This document shows positions 1-12,348 of a DNA stretch of 64,000 nt, piece by piece. The position numbers and the translations under genes are program-made. The notes beneath the pieces are model-generated. The model had not been told where the DNA came from, searched no databases, and worked only from the letters and a program-made list of their open reading frames with translations. This DNA comes from Sinonovacula constricta (lineage: Eukaryota > Mollusca > Bivalvia > Cardiida > Solecurtidae), in assembly GCA_007844125.1 (NCBI GenBank), contig CM017564.1:9893520-9957519 (forward strand). The letters run 5' to 3'. Each line of letters begins with the position of its first letter. Position 1 is the stretch's first letter.

Positions 1-1143
1 CTTGGTATGCTTTGCTATGTACTGATTTCCATTAAAATGACCGATCTTGGTTGCTAACTGTCAGATGCCATTTGTCGGAGTCATTTCATTTTGACTGCTT
101 AATTTATGCTTAAAACACATGCAAGCTCAAAAAAAGTTTAGCAGACTATGAAATCGGTTTATGTATAAATAAATTAAAGGTTATTTGACACAGTTTAACC
201 GTGGATGGAAATAATAATAACAGGATGTAAATTTTAATTAAAGATGCATGCCATTTCTACTTATCGATACAGCAACACATTGGTGACAGGATTAATCAAA
301 CATCCTGCTCAATTGCGTTGAATGATATCCATTCTAAAAACTAGCATACAATCCCGTTATAAAACAAGCATTTATTCATACTTAACATATACAAGAAAGA
401 AACATTAGACATGACATTCCGTCAACATTTTTATTGTAGCAATGAATGATCATTACGCAGCATTTTCTGCAGAGATACCTGGCGTAGCATAATTCAAAAT
501 TGTTTTAACAAATCATTTACATAGTGTATACCGAAAGGAGACGCAGGATGTTGTTTTTGGTTTCCTGTCGTAAACAACCAAACAAAAAACGAATACAAAG
601 GACATTTCAATTTTTTCTGTGGTGAATTCAAAGTATAAAGCATCGCATCAATACTTTAGCAACCAGGCTAAAAGAGTCAAGCAAGCGGAAATATTTATGC
701 ACAGAGTTACAGAAATAACAAGACATCCGCACGCCTCTTTTAGTAGGACATTGCTTTCAATAAATCGTACGATTATGCATATCGCGAAACTGACACGAAA
801 TATGATCCGAGCTCCAGATTGGATTATGTTCGTTATAAAAAATACTGTCCATTTTTTAGAGTACTAAAATTGTGCTGGTGCTATGTAACAAAAAATATCA
901 GAGTAAATAACTAATAAATTAACTAATAATACAATGTATTATTCCAATTGGCATGTTTGTAGTTTAAACTTACATTTTAACTCGACAAAAACAAATTAAA
1001 AACGACATGTTTCAGGAAGCAACAGCCACAACTGAGTTTTTCTGCTCTCTCGCCAATTGTATTAAATGCAAATAATAATAAAGTTACTTAAAAATAATCA
1101 TGCTAGGTTTATCTTCCTTAAACAAATTTTATTCAATCACATG
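1..1143. other. AT-rich intergenic DNA, left arm of an old duplication
   Basis: No convincing coding exon is visible; the short open frames lack ATG starts or any recognisable motif. From about 400 to 1,140 the sequence can be followed at low identity in 4,190-4,860 (for example a shared 'ccgtcaac' block near 420 and 4,199, and a shared block around 950-1,140 and 4,640-4,855), so this is one arm of a diverged direct duplication. Confidence 0.5.
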
Positions 1144-2190
1144 TATCACCCTCATCTCGTCCAATAATTATAATAAAATATTCCCCTAATCTCGTCTAAT
1201 AATTATAATAACATATCGCTCTCATCTCGTCTAATAATTATAATAAAGTATTACAATTATCACGTCCAATAATTATAATAAAATATCACCCTCATCTCGT
1301 CTAATAATTATAATAAAATATCACCCTCATCTTGTCTAACGACTATAATAAAATATTCCCCTAATCTCGTCTAATGACTATAATAAAATATCACCCTCAT
1401 CTCGTTTAACGACTATAATAATATATCACCCTCATCTCCTTTAACGACTATAATAAAATATCACCGTCGTCTCGTCTAATGACAATAATAAAATATCACA
1501 CTCATCTAACGACTATAATAAAATATCACCCTAATCTCGTCTAATGACTATAATAAAATATCACCCTAATCTCGTCTAATGACTATAAGAAAATATCACC
1601 GTCGTCTCGTCTAATGACTTTAATAAAATATCACACTCATCTAATGACTATAACAAAATATTTCCCTAATCTCGTCTAATAACTATAATAAAATATTACC
1701 CTTATCTCGTCTAACAAATATAATAAAATATCACCCTCATCTCGTCTAAATACTATTATAAAATACTCCACTCATCTCGTCTAATGACTATAATAAAATA
1801 TTCCCCTAATCTCGTCTAATGACTATAATAAAATATTCCACAAATCTCGTCTAATGACTATAATAAAATATGCCCCTAATCTCGTCTTATGACTATAATA
1901 AAATATCACCCTCATCTCGTCTAATTACTTTTATGAAATATTCCCCTCATCTCGTCTAATGACTATAATAAAATATTCCCCTCATCTCGTCTAATGACTA
2001 TAATAAAATATACCCCTAATCTCGTCTAATGACTATAATAAAATATTCCCCTCATCTCGTCTAATGACTATAATAAAATATTCCACTAATCTCGTCTAAT
2101 GACTATAATAAAATATTCCCCTCATCTCGTCTAATGACTATAATAAAATATACCCCTAATCTCGTCTAATGACTATAACAAAAATTACAT
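1144..2190. repeat. 35-bp minisatellite, about 30 units
   Basis: Tandem array whose unit reads roughly ctcgtctaatgactataata followed by aaatattcccctaat (35 bp, measured between 1,986 and 2,021). Units differ by point changes (gac/aat, ctcat/ctaat, ttccc/tcacc), a few are shortened, and the right half is the most uniform. The unit length is not a multiple of three, so it is non-coding. Confidence 0.9.
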
Positions 2191-5100
2191 CGGTGATTAT
2201 CTAGGTCGCGGACACATGAAACTATGCATTTTTGTGAACAGAGCTGTATTGTAGTACGTGTAGTTGAAGCAATGGACAAAACATGCTACGCCTTTTCTCT
2301 TACGCGACTGACACTCGTAAATTTATTCCACGAAAATACTTCCCTAACAGTCATTGGATTCTTGATTTCTGGTCTTTAATTGATAGATTGTCCTTTTGCA
2401 AACAAGTTCAATGGAAGTAAATAATAAACTGCAAAGGATAATTGTTTAATTTTATATAAAAAAGAATGTGCTAATATTCCAGAAGTATGTAAAATGTTAG
2501 TATTTCTTTATGTTTTCAATTTACATGCAATATGAGTTATCTAATAATAAACATATAAGAAAATGTTTATTTGCGCTATGGTTGAATATTTAAAATATCC
2601 TGTTGAAATAATTAATCCTGGAATAAAATTGTTTAGGGGAAATCTTAAGTTAATGCATACGTGTTCAATATTTTCTAATAAACTAAAGACTTACTTTTGA
2701 CGAAAAATTATGACGAGGTTCGATGTATTGACTTTTAGAATTTTGGATATATGTGGATAATTGTTTACTTAACGGACGACGGTTAGGTCACTGATTTAAT
2801 GGACTTCAATAACATAGTGTCATATGAACTTGATGTTAATCGGGCGACTGTGCAACTATCTTGACAGACACATTACGTCACGTGACATGCTTTCACTCTC
2901 TGCATTAACCGAAATTGAACTGAGTGATTAAAATACACCTTCAAGCATGTTGTCTTATACTGTTCGTTTTGATGCTTGAATCTATTCTAACTTGATTTGT
3001 TTAATACTGCATTTAGATAACAAATCGTTTTGCTAGAAGGTCAATCTTACTATTGTCATCATTTAAAATGTTAATATACGAAATCAATGAAAAATTAACA
3101 GTGCAAACTTGCAGAGTCTGAACAAATAAAATTAATATTTTGCTGTCGCATTCCGAAATGTAAAGATTTGTGTTATCGCTTGATCTTCATTGCTTATTTT
3201 CCCAAATTATTGATATGTAATGCATACGTCACTTCCAAACATCGACGTACATGTACACATTTTTACCAAAGGAAATCCAGATGCAGGTGCTTACTGCTAA
3301 TTGTCTCACTTTAACGGGGTATTTTTATTTACACTGTTTGTTTGATAGACAAACCAGGTTTAAGCACCCAAGACGGTCCTTTTGCCGACTGGCCGTTCCA
3401 AGGCGATAACTTTGCCTTGTTTTACAGGTAGCTTATATTTAAATGTATGTGGTAATGTTGATAGGACCTTATTTATTTAGTTATCCTGTGATATTTAGGT
3501 ACATGCATTGGACTATGTTTATTCTTTACTAGTATTATCCATATACCTGAATGCAAAACTCGCCTAATGAATTACAATAAATAATTGCACTCGTTTAAAA
3601 TTCAAGATAACACTAAAGTATTTTACTGAAATTAAAATATAAATTGTGATTCTAAGCATTAGTTCTGTTTTGTGTGGAATAAGTTCCTCGACTACATTCT
3701 TTTAATATCAAGACGCTATATTTTCTTTGATAGAATATTGTAACAGATGGCGGAATATTTTTTTATCATTTCAAGTTACCATTTATATGCACTTGAATCA
3801 ATGTGCAATTGTACGATCCACACATGTTATTTGCTTTAGTTCAAGTCTTCTTGACGGCATGCAATTGCCGTTGTATTTGAGCTTACCTATTCATTTATGG
3901 TTCTTTTAGAATCTGCAATATTCTTCAAAATGGTTTACATTGTTAGAGAAGATAGATTATTTGTCCAACGGAGTAAAATGTCATTAATAGAGGTAGATCT
4001 TTATTCATTTATTACTGTTTATTTTATTTATTTACAGTTTGCTGTTTTTTCTGTTGCATGTCATCTGATTAAGACACAGATATTGGAATAAACCGATAAA
4101 GGTTAAAGCCAGTGAAAGCTTTTGCGTGTCCAGCTTTTTTCATGCTTAATCTAAATGAGTAGAAAAAATTGAAACAAGACTATCATACTCTTGATTTTCC
4201 GTCAACGTTCCAATTGTTGCACACAATATGCGCTAAATAGCACTTACTGTGATTTCACATCATACAGAGATATCTGGTGTGCTTTAATTTATTATTGTTT
4301 TATTAAATTATTAAATAATGTGTACCAGAACGAGGCGAAGTAGAATCGTATAACATAGCAACTTAACAATTGTTCATGCCTTACTACAGTTAGTGTTATA
4401 TTCGTGACGACAAAGAAAATAGCATTGATACAAAGATGACATTCACAGTGAATATGTTAAAGAAAAAACAAACATACAGGTATATATATAAATATAATTG
4501 TTTTAAACAGAATGATTTAGTAAAGCGCGATAAATGGCGCGAACAGTGTTCCGAGCCACTAACTTGAATCAATGATTATGCTTTTTAAAACAGAAGTGTT
4601 CAACATATCAAAGAAAGTAATAAATGACATAACGAATAATACAGCTTAGTATTACATCGACAAAACATTATGTAGCTTACATTTTCATGATGCCTGGGCA
4701 ACACTTTTGTGAAAAGACATGTTACACGACGCATTCAAACCTGTTTATTTTCTCTCTCAACGACAGTATTCAAAACAATATGCAAGTGAAATCTAAAATA
4801 TAATTATGTTAGATTATCTCCCTTAGACCAACTGTTTTCCAATCACATTGTGCGTTAAGCGGCCTGCTCGTAGTTTGTATTGTTGTCTGTGTTTCTTTAA
4901 ACCACTCGCATAATTTCACAAATGAATTAACAAATGATGCACACGTCGCATCCATATAACGGCTTGCATGTAAACATCTCTACAATAAGTAAAACACCTA
5001 TGCAATGATATTAAAATAGCTGTATTTCTCTATGTTTATGGATTATTGGCACGAGTAAAGTGAAAAAAACACTGCCAAATATCATAAATTATTTATTTAA

Positions 5101-6068
5101 ACACGCAAGATAAATTACAACAAACAATACAATCGTAAAAATTACGTATAAGTCCTATGTCGGAGTTAAAAGAGTTATAAATACTGCTTTGTATTATTAT
5201 CAGACATGTGCAATTGACATTCGCATGTCATGATGTTGCATGAGGTAAATAATAGTACGCGTAAGATAAGTTATGTTGTTTTGGAGCAATTAATCTCCCG
5301 TCTGATGTCATTAAACCTTTCATCATTTTTCATCATTTCAAGTTACTATATATATGCAAAAACAAGTATGGTGTGGACTTGTTTGGTTAACTTTTAAACA
5401 GTAAACAATTTCTTCAAATAAAAGATAAATAGGCATGTAGATGAAAACGTTGCAGATAATATTTATTATGAGATAGAAGGCATGAACAAAACAAATTCAT
5501 TATTTAGAGATGTATTTGATTCGAATACAGACACACAAAAGTCAACATTTTGCTTGATACTTGCTTTAGTTTATATTAAAGCTACATAAAATCATATTCT
5601 GTTATACACACACACACATCCTCTCATTCACGTACAAACATTCCCAAAAATGTTATTTAAGAAGCCATGTTTGTGTTCGTTTTAACTAGCAAAGCAAAGG
5701 TTAAGCAGAATGAGGAAGCATTAAATTACTAATTTCATTTTATGTTAAGAGTGTAATGCTACTAGCAATGTCGAATTCAATCACTATTTGTAGCACAATG
5801 TCATGTATGCAATGTTATGCGATTGACAATTACCTATTCAGATGGAAACCGTACTCTTCCTGAAATAAATGCTCGCCAATAACCTGACTATGCAATAAAC
5901 CAATTTTACATGAACAGTAGGTGCGATTTACAAACAATTTGATATTATTACCACTTTGGTAATTCCCAAACATTAGACACTTTGTACTTTCTGGCATGTT
6001 TTTTCGCATTTTAGGACTTGGGTTAAAACACATTATTCCTCCCTGTGGTATGTATGTATGTATGGGTG
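2191..6068. other. AT-rich intergenic DNA, right arm of an old duplication
   Basis: No gene is recognisable. Parts of 3,200-3,800 resemble 4,920-5,360 (for example 'tcatttcaagttac' at about 3,767 and 5,332), and 4,190-4,860 resembles 400-1,140, giving a decayed direct repeat interrupted in the left copy by the minisatellite. A short CA run lies near 5,608. Only the 3' end, close to 6,069, appears to belong to the neighbouring minus-strand gene. Confidence 0.4.
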
Positions 6069-6074
6069 TTTATT
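6069..6074 (-). promoter_or_regulatory. Candidate poly(A) signal of the B-box gene
   Basis: AATAAA on the minus strand, about 250 nt beyond the stop codon at 6,324. It is the clearest hexamer in the 3' flank; use is inferred only from position. Confidence 0.35.
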
Positions 6075-6323
6075 TCTACTTAATATTTATCGAATTGATC
6101 ACGCTTGTATAACAAATTATTTATATAAAATCTTTTTTATGCGAAAGTCATTACAACAAAAAATACTTACGCAGAGATTAAGTAATGACAGTTGCATACG
6201 GCAAAAGTAAACATAAATAAGTTCATTAGAATTCTATTGTTCATAATAATAATCTATATAAGAGTAAGTAAAGGCTATTTATCTGATTCATACAGAGAAA
6301 TTATCATGAGAATATACTTAAGT

Positions 6324-8078
6324 CTACTGCAGAGTTAATATTTTGATTGAGTATGACATATAACCCAAATAATACGACACGTACAATGTCCGGCTATTGC
6401 TGCTGTAACATAAAGCTCTAGGACAGTTGACACCAGACTTGATCTGTGGTATAATGGCGAGCCTTACACCATCAGAGGATACTACGTGGATAGTGTAATC
6501 GTTCAGGCTACAAGTATAGATGCACCCTCCATCCCCAGCAACGACGCCTCCTGGAGACTGCAAATCCTGATAGACCCACTGAACGACTCCGGCCGTGTCA
6601 ATACATGAGATTGTGTTTCTGTTAGTATCACTAACATATATCAACTTGCTATCAGCACTGAGTGCGATGTACTGAGGACATTCAAATAAGGAATTCCCTG
6701 ATGGATCATGTTGGATTCTCTGAAGGAGTCTTCCAGACAGATCAATCAACTGCACCTGTGCTTGTGGTCTGGTAAACGACACTACTAATCTGTCCTCGGC
6801 ATATCGGATTCCATGACATTCACCTGTTACATCGATTTTACCACATGGATCCAGATTATGGTCCGCAGTGAAGAACATGATCTGCTTTATGTCTGGGAAT
6901 GTCGCAGCAAATCTGTGACCGGGTATCTTAGTGGTATTGCAGCATCGTGATGTAACGTCCCTCGTGTTAGTGATGGTGTCACGACTCATGTCGAACAACT
7001 TCATATTTGGGTTTCTAAAGTGATTCTCACAAATAAGCAGTTGTGTGGCTGAGAGCTCTAAGATACTAGATATGTTATATGTAGATCCAATATTTACTTT
7101 AGTAGTTGAAATGCATCTTACGGCTGGTAATGATGCCGTCTGAACTCTGGTGCTGTTGTCATTCCCTACCGGCTCTTTGCGAAGACCAGACATTGGATGT
7201 GTCTCAATATTGACTTTGCACGCTTCCTTTAGAGAATCTTTAATAGTAATGTTGAACTGAAAGGAAAAGTGTTTGATTGTCATACACTGATTTAGGTTTT
7301 CCATGCTCTCAACTGAGTCCATTACACTTGTGCCATTTCTCTTTAAAGCTACAAATAGCTGTTCCTGATGTTTCAGTCTTTTCATTTCCTCAATTTTCAT
7401 CATTAAAGATTTTAACTGCTCTGAATATGATGTTATATTTTCTGATAATTCATTCAACTTCTTATTGTTTTCTTTTTTCAACGTTACTGCTTCCTGGTAT
7501 ACCTTTTCTCCAAGTGTATCAATAAACTCGATCATCTCTGATCGGAACTGCTTAAACTCCTCTAAGGTTTTAGTATGACAGTGTTCATTCACTGATTGAA
7601 GCTTCTTTATTGCCTCTCTGTACGTGTCTTCTAATATCTTATGTTTCTCAGCTGCTTTCTGAACGTCCAATAACTCTTTTGATGATTCTATTCCACAAGA
7701 AAGATCTGCCACTAAAGCTACATTCTGACAGGATCTGTGCCCAATTGTAAAGCACAGAGAACATCCAAATATATTCTCTATCGTGCAATAGGCCTCAATC
7801 GGTCTGTCGAAGTGCACGGGGCATTTCTCGACGTAAGATGAAGCCGGTTTCTGATCTGGTACATCTTTACCTTCAAGAAGATGGTGGTTTTTAAAACCCC
7901 TTAAGGTTTTGTGCTGGACGAGACAACCTTTACAAAGGAAGTCAGTGCAAGTCCGACAGAAACCTGCAGCTCTGATAGCTTTTCCCGATTCTGCACACTG
8001 ATCACATGTGTTGCTGTTGCAATAATTGTCGGACTGTCTGGAACCCGACGTCGCTACCCGTCCGGACACCTCATCCAT
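6324..8078 (-). CDS. RING-less B-box / coiled-coil / NHL-like propeller protein (TRIM-like)
   Basis: Intronless 584-residue protein. Two B-box zinc-binding modules are visible: the first uses C25, C28, C41, C44, C49, C52, H56 and H65/H66; the second uses C86, H89, C98, C106, C109, H114 and C117. Residues about 132-245 are charged heptad-like sequence typical of the TRIM coiled coil. From about 320 to 584 there are repeated beta-strand blocks (such as 'YIALSADSKLIYVSDTNRN') like NHL/WD-type propeller blades. There is no N-terminal RING, so it has no built-in E3 ligase signature; in the family such proteins act as oligomeric scaffolds or regulators and are expanded in bivalves, often linked to immunity or RNA control (family knowledge, not shown here). 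The ATG at 8,078 is the first in frame, and 'ttatccag' just before it looks like a splice acceptor, so a 5' UTR exon may lie upstream. Confidence 0.85.
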   Translation of the reverse strand: MDEVSGRVATSGSRQSDNYCNSNTCDQCAESGKAIRAAGFCRTCTDFLCKGCLVQHKTLRGFKNHHLLEGKDVPDQKPASSYVEKCPVHFDRPIEAYCTIENIFGCSLCFTIGHRSCQNVALVADLSCGIESSKELLDVQKAAEKHKILEDTYREAIKKLQSVNEHCHTKTLEEFKQFRSEMIEFIDTLGEKVYQEAVTLKKENNKKLNELSENITSYSEQLKSLMMKIEEMKRLKHQEQLFVALKRNGTSVMDSVESMENLNQCMTIKHFSFQFNITIKDSLKEACKVNIETHPMSGLRKEPVGNDNSTRVQTASLPAVRCISTTKVNIGSTYNISSILELSATQLLICENHFRNPNMKLFDMSRDTITNTRDVTSRCCNTTKIPGHRFAATFPDIKQIMFFTADHNLDPCGKIDVTGECHGIRYAEDRLVVSFTRPQAQVQLIDLSGRLLQRIQHDPSGNSLFECPQYIALSADSKLIYVSDTNRNTISCIDTAGVVQWVYQDLQSPGGVVAGDGGCIYTCSLNDYTIHVVSSDGVRLAIIPQIKSGVNCPRALCYSSNSRTLYVSYYLGYMSYSIKILTLQ

Positions 8079-8139
8079 GATGGCTGGATAATAATATAAA
8101 CAATATTACTTATGACAAACATAAAATTATTACAGAAAA

Positions 8140-8616
8140 AACAAAAATGATAATAATAATCATCATCATCATCATAATGACCATGATCAAGATGATGATG
8201 ATGATGATATGTTATGAGGAGGAAGAGAAGGCGGAGAAACATAAACGCTCAAAGAGGAAAATGCTGACAACGGTAATTGTTATTTACTTAAACTAGTAGC
8301 TCGTCTACAGTAGCTGCTATTCAGCCTCTCTAAGCTCCGCCCACTGTATCTCTACCCACCTGCCAATCTTTATCAATTTAGTTCTCAACTATTACTCTTA
8401 TAGTTAACATATACTCTAGCATCAATAAAAGAGTTTAGACAAGACGGATAATACTTAAACACCCAGATAGTGCCATTATAAAGTTCATGTAAGAAGTACA
8501 TAACTTGATATCAGAAGTATATAACTTGATATAAGAATTAAAGAATATGCCAGTGATGACGTTTTATGGTTGTAATGATAACGACAGTACTGTTGCTACT
8601 GTTGCTGTTGCTGATA

Positions 8617-8663
<47 letters not shown>

Positions 8664-8818
8664 AGTGATAGTGATGATGACGATGATGATGGTGATGATG
8701 ATGACGACAATGATGGTGAGGAAGAGGAAAAGGAGGAGGAGCATATAAGGTCGAGGAGGATAATGTTGATGATGGTAATGACGTATTATGGTTGTAGTTA
8801 TTATGGCAGATATGTTGC

Positions 8819-8850
<32 letters not shown>

Positions 8851-8865
8851 ATGATGATGATGATA

Positions 8866-8916
<51 letters not shown>

Positions 8917-8930
8917 GGGGAGGGAGTGGT
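8140..8930. repeat. GAT/ATC and CTG trinucleotide microsatellites
   Basis: Three clusters: ATC/GAT at about 8,157-8,208, GAT at about 8,612-8,708, and CTG followed by GAT at about 8,816-8,917. Long Asp, Met or Ile runs translated from these are repeat artefacts, not proteins. Nothing else is recognisable between them. Confidence 0.85.
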
Positions 8931-9272
8931 GGGGTGGGGGTTAACCTAAAACATCAACACATTTGCTATATATTAAACATCTTGAGTGTCGAGTTCATGT
9001 CAGGAAAACCTTATATGTATACTTCCGGGTTGACGTGGCCATTTTCGGAAAATCGAGGAATATTTTACTTTCTTTAATACATTATGCACAGTATTTACAT
9101 ACTTTCTCTAGCGAAATATCGCATAAAATTATGAAACGACAATTGCCAAACAGAAATATGGTAGAATAAAGAACTTACCTATGATATTATACCATTATTA
9201 TTACTCCCTTCAAAATCCACACAACCTATTTAGCGTTAGCAAATTTGTTTACACCCAAACCATAGCGACTTG

Positions 9273-9410
9273 ATAGCTCTCGGGTATATCCGATTGTGGT
9301 CGGTCAAGTCAGTGAACAATCGGAACTCCTCGGTTAATTCCGTCCTCGGGACAGTCATCCCTTGTATCATGTGCAATGATACTAACAGGAATCACGATCA
9401 TTTTGTAGGA
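9273..9410 (+). mobile_element. Partial copy of the 'caatcggaac' inverted-repeat element
   Basis: The stretch from about 9,322 (caatcggaactcctcgg) to 9,407 matches the left end of the element at 41,863-42,261 at roughly 85-90% by eye, including the later block 'gtgcaatgatact'. A related piece, 'ctcgggtatatccgattg', lies just upstream near 9,278. The rest of the element, including the helicase-like frame, is absent. Confidence 0.55.
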
Positions 9411-9499
9411 TAAATAAAAGCGATGCTCCAAAGAAAACATCTTAATCATGTAGCACATTTATTACAATTCGTCTGCTCTGGCCCAGGTATATTTTTTTA

Positions 9500-9830
9500 A
9501 GAAAACTTTGCAGTTAAATAGAGACTTAAAAACTTTTGTGTTGTTTTTTTGTTCTTGTTGTTTTGTTTGTTGTTGTGTTTTTTGTTGTTGTTGTTTTTTT
9601 GTGGTTTTTTGTGTATGTTTGTGCTGTGTTTGTGTGCCTACATGTGTGCGTGCATGTGTGCGTGCATGTGTGTTTGTGTGTGTGTTATTTTTACTTTTTT
9701 ATTGTTGTTGTCGTTGTTTTGTGTGTGATTTTTGTGTGTGTGTGTTTAATTTTGTATTTGGTTTGTTCTTTTTGTTTTCATTTGTCTATAATTATGGACA
9801 GTTACGATTAAAAAAAAAAAAAACATGAGA
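9500..9830. repeat. T/G-rich low-complexity tract
   Basis: Runs of TTG, TG and T interrupted by GTGCGTGCATG units, ending in a poly(A) run at about 9,811. The open frames here (poly-Cys/Val/Phe) are compositional artefacts. Confidence 0.85.
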
Positions 9831-11360
9831 AATACAAAACAATAGTAGAATGACAATATTTACATTGATTCTGACTACAATATAAGGAAGCTATTACGAT
9901 AGCATGACGTGGATATTTTAATATTTTAATATAATCCTGTATATACCGAAGCAGATTGTGCGATTGAAAACATTACACTAATTAAATCTTTAAAGAGGAC
10001 ACATGGAAATAGAATTACAAAGATCCATGATTCTGGAAATCTTGCAAATACTTTATGGACGCGAGAGGTCGCATATTTGTAACACTAACGGAAGTGGGCG
10101 GGCGGATCTAGAGGTGCGGGGTCGGGACCCCGCCCCATGGAATTGTCAAAATATATGGGACAGGAGAGGTATAGGGGTAGGGGGCTGGTGCAAATCAATA
10201 TTCTCAATATTGACTGTCCTCTACTGGCTTCCGACAGTGATATGAGCTAGGTACGTGCCGCCATAGACATTTATTCGTCGTTTTATATCTTTATGTGTTA
10301 ACATCTTTTGGCGGGATCAGAGTTTCTTATCTGGATGTTGTTGTTTTTTTTTTCCACTAGTTTCTCAGTTAACATTTATCTGGTTAGCGGACGGTGTTTT
10401 TTTCTGGTTCATTTAATCTAATTTTATGCCAAAAGCGATTGAGGTGTAGTCTTCATTAACCGTAATCAATGAATGGTAAAATGATATTTGATTAAGAGAA
10501 ACACTTGTTTTTAGAATTAACTACAATAGCACTGTTTGCCAAGCCGTGTACTCCAACAGCAAGCATAGTGTAAATGCTGATCGGAAGATAAAAGAGCAGA
10601 GTTGCTTATTACTTATATTGACAGTTAAAAATTCTTATGCATTTGTAAATAAACAAATCAAGAAACAATCGGCATATATTTTGTGCAAGTTTAGCTGGCT
10701 TGTGTGGGGAAAAATGTAACATATACAAGTTTTTTCCTTACAATATCTGTTTTACATAGGTGGGGCTGCATCCACACGACACTCCCCGCCCACATCCCAG
10801 CCCAAATCCCCAGCCCCGTCAAGTCCGACAGTTGGGTTACGTCACCAATCCGTCGAAGATATATATTCTGTCCAAAGTTATTTCCCTTGTTAACAAATTG
10901 TTTATTTAATGTCACCCAAGGATTTAAAGATCAAACAGCTAAGATAAACGTTATTGCACATTGATGATAAAATGGTGCATATCAAAATCAACTAAATTAT
11001 GTGTCAAATCGAACCTTTAAACAGTCGGTAATCGAACTGGGAGTATATTCGTCTTGATCAATGGACCGTGTTTAACCTTACTCTGATAACTGTGGTGTAT
11101 GTTCAATAAACTTGATCATCGATCACATTTGTAACGTATACTACAAGTAAACATTGGCGTATTCAGCTATACTTGCTGTTATTTTAGATATTACCATATT
11201 TGGTGTTTGAGATGTTCAGATAAAAACCTTTTAGAAAAAGATTTTACACTGAAAGCCTTGATCGAAAACGATCGTTAGGTAGGACTTCATTGTAAAATAT
11301 TGGGATATGCAAGCATTGAAGCAACAACTCAAATCATTTGTATGTCAGTGAAAATCAATA
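9831..11360. other. Intergenic DNA without recognised genes
   Basis: GC-rich islets at about 10,095-10,145 ('gggcggatctag', 'ggtcgggaccccg') and 10,760-10,840 look like degraded ends of the 'ggcggatc' element family seen elsewhere in the window. No exon with matching splice signals was found. First exons of the zinc-finger gene could lie here but cannot be picked out by eye. Confidence 0.4.
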
Positions 11361-11593
11361 AGGCCAGTATTCACCACCAATTCTTAAGTTAGAATTGCTC
11401 AAGTCGTGGATAATAATCCACAATTTCTTTAAAATGAATTTTGCTACATAATTGCATAAAACTTTATGTTTTATTCTTTGAGCTAAAAGTCACACTAGAA
11501 CTTCATAAATAAGCTTATTTTGGTTGGAATGAAAATTGTGACTTGGGCTTAAGTCATGACATCGGCTTAAGACTAGTTGGTGAATACGGACCT
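11361..11593. mobile_element. 233-bp MITE with TA target duplication
   Basis: Terminal inverted repeats of about 29 bp (left aggccagtattcaccacca; the right end is the inverse of aggtccgtattcaccaact, both running on into cttaag). The element is flanked by TA at 11,359-11,360 and 11,594-11,595, as for Tc1/mariner-type insertions. The interior is AT-rich and non-coding. Confidence 0.75.
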
Positions 11594-12085
11594 TAGCAGC
11601 AAGCGTAACACTCATTTAATAGCATATAAAACGTGAAGTGTGTTGTTCTGTGCATCATGTACCTTCACACAACAGCGAAAAATTCCCTTTGAATAATTAA
11701 TTATTTGAATATTTAGATAAGAAATTAATGAACAAAGTTCCAATTCTGCCTTAATTATTCTGTTCATTTTGCGTGAATATAAATTATGTTAGACTGATAA
11801 TGATTGGCATAATATTATTGCCACTGTTAAGTTCTAGTAAACATATCCAAAGACATTGCTTGCATATATTATAAACATCACCAAAACGCAAAAGCTATAG
11901 CAAAATTTGTTTGATAAAGGAAGACCCTAGACAATGGTCTGGATAGAACCACCCACAGATAATTTTAAAGACCTCCACGCATTTACTTTTGCACTTAAAC
12001 CGGGACTCAAAGCTATCCAGTGAGAGCCTGGGTTGTCAGAGGAGTCCCAAATAATACATCTTTAAAAGATAGACTTGGTAAATCT

Positions 12086-12150
12086 TATTGTCAGACATGT
12101 GGCAAAATATTTAAGAGATGCCAAAAATGTAATAGCAGACTTTTGTGTTA
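12086..12150 (+). other. Cysteine-rich segment out of frame with the zinc-finger exon
   Basis: In a different frame from the next exon, this segment reads Y-C-x2-C-G-K-x-F followed by C-x2-C, like the first half of a C2H2 finger. No usable donor/acceptor pair joins it to the downstream exon (the only internal option would need a 34-nt intron) and no His pair follows. It may be a decayed finger or a frameshifted end of exon 1. Confidence 0.3.
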
Positions 12151-12162
12151 TCTTTTAAATAG

Positions 12163-12348
12163 AGCCAGTGACAGAAATGCAGACAAGAAACAAAGGAGTT
12201 ACTTGTGTCAGATCAGCTATAGAACATCGGCAAACAAAGGCCCCGGAGTCTGGAGGTTCAGACCTTATAAAGAAACATCAGTGCAATATATGCCTAAAGA
12301 ACTTTAGCAGGAAGGATACGCTGGCTGCCCACAAGTTTAGGCACACTG
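12163..12348 (+). CDS. Zinc-finger gene, exon carrying finger 1 (5' end uncertain)
   Basis: The frame opens at 12,159, directly after an in-frame stop. 'ttatcttttaaatag' ending at 12,162 is a plausible acceptor, and an ATG lies at 12,177. Finger 1 is C-x2-C-x12-H-x3-H, ending in HTG. The donor is g|gtattt after 12,348, phase 1. Confidence 0.7.

Noticed and set aside
619..867. 82-residue plus-strand frame
   Set aside because: Starts at GTG, has no motif, and its duplicated counterpart at 4.4 kb is not open.
8547..9077. Asp-rich frame resembling an acidic protein
   Set aside because: Composed of GAT microsatellites; no normal coding sequence around it.
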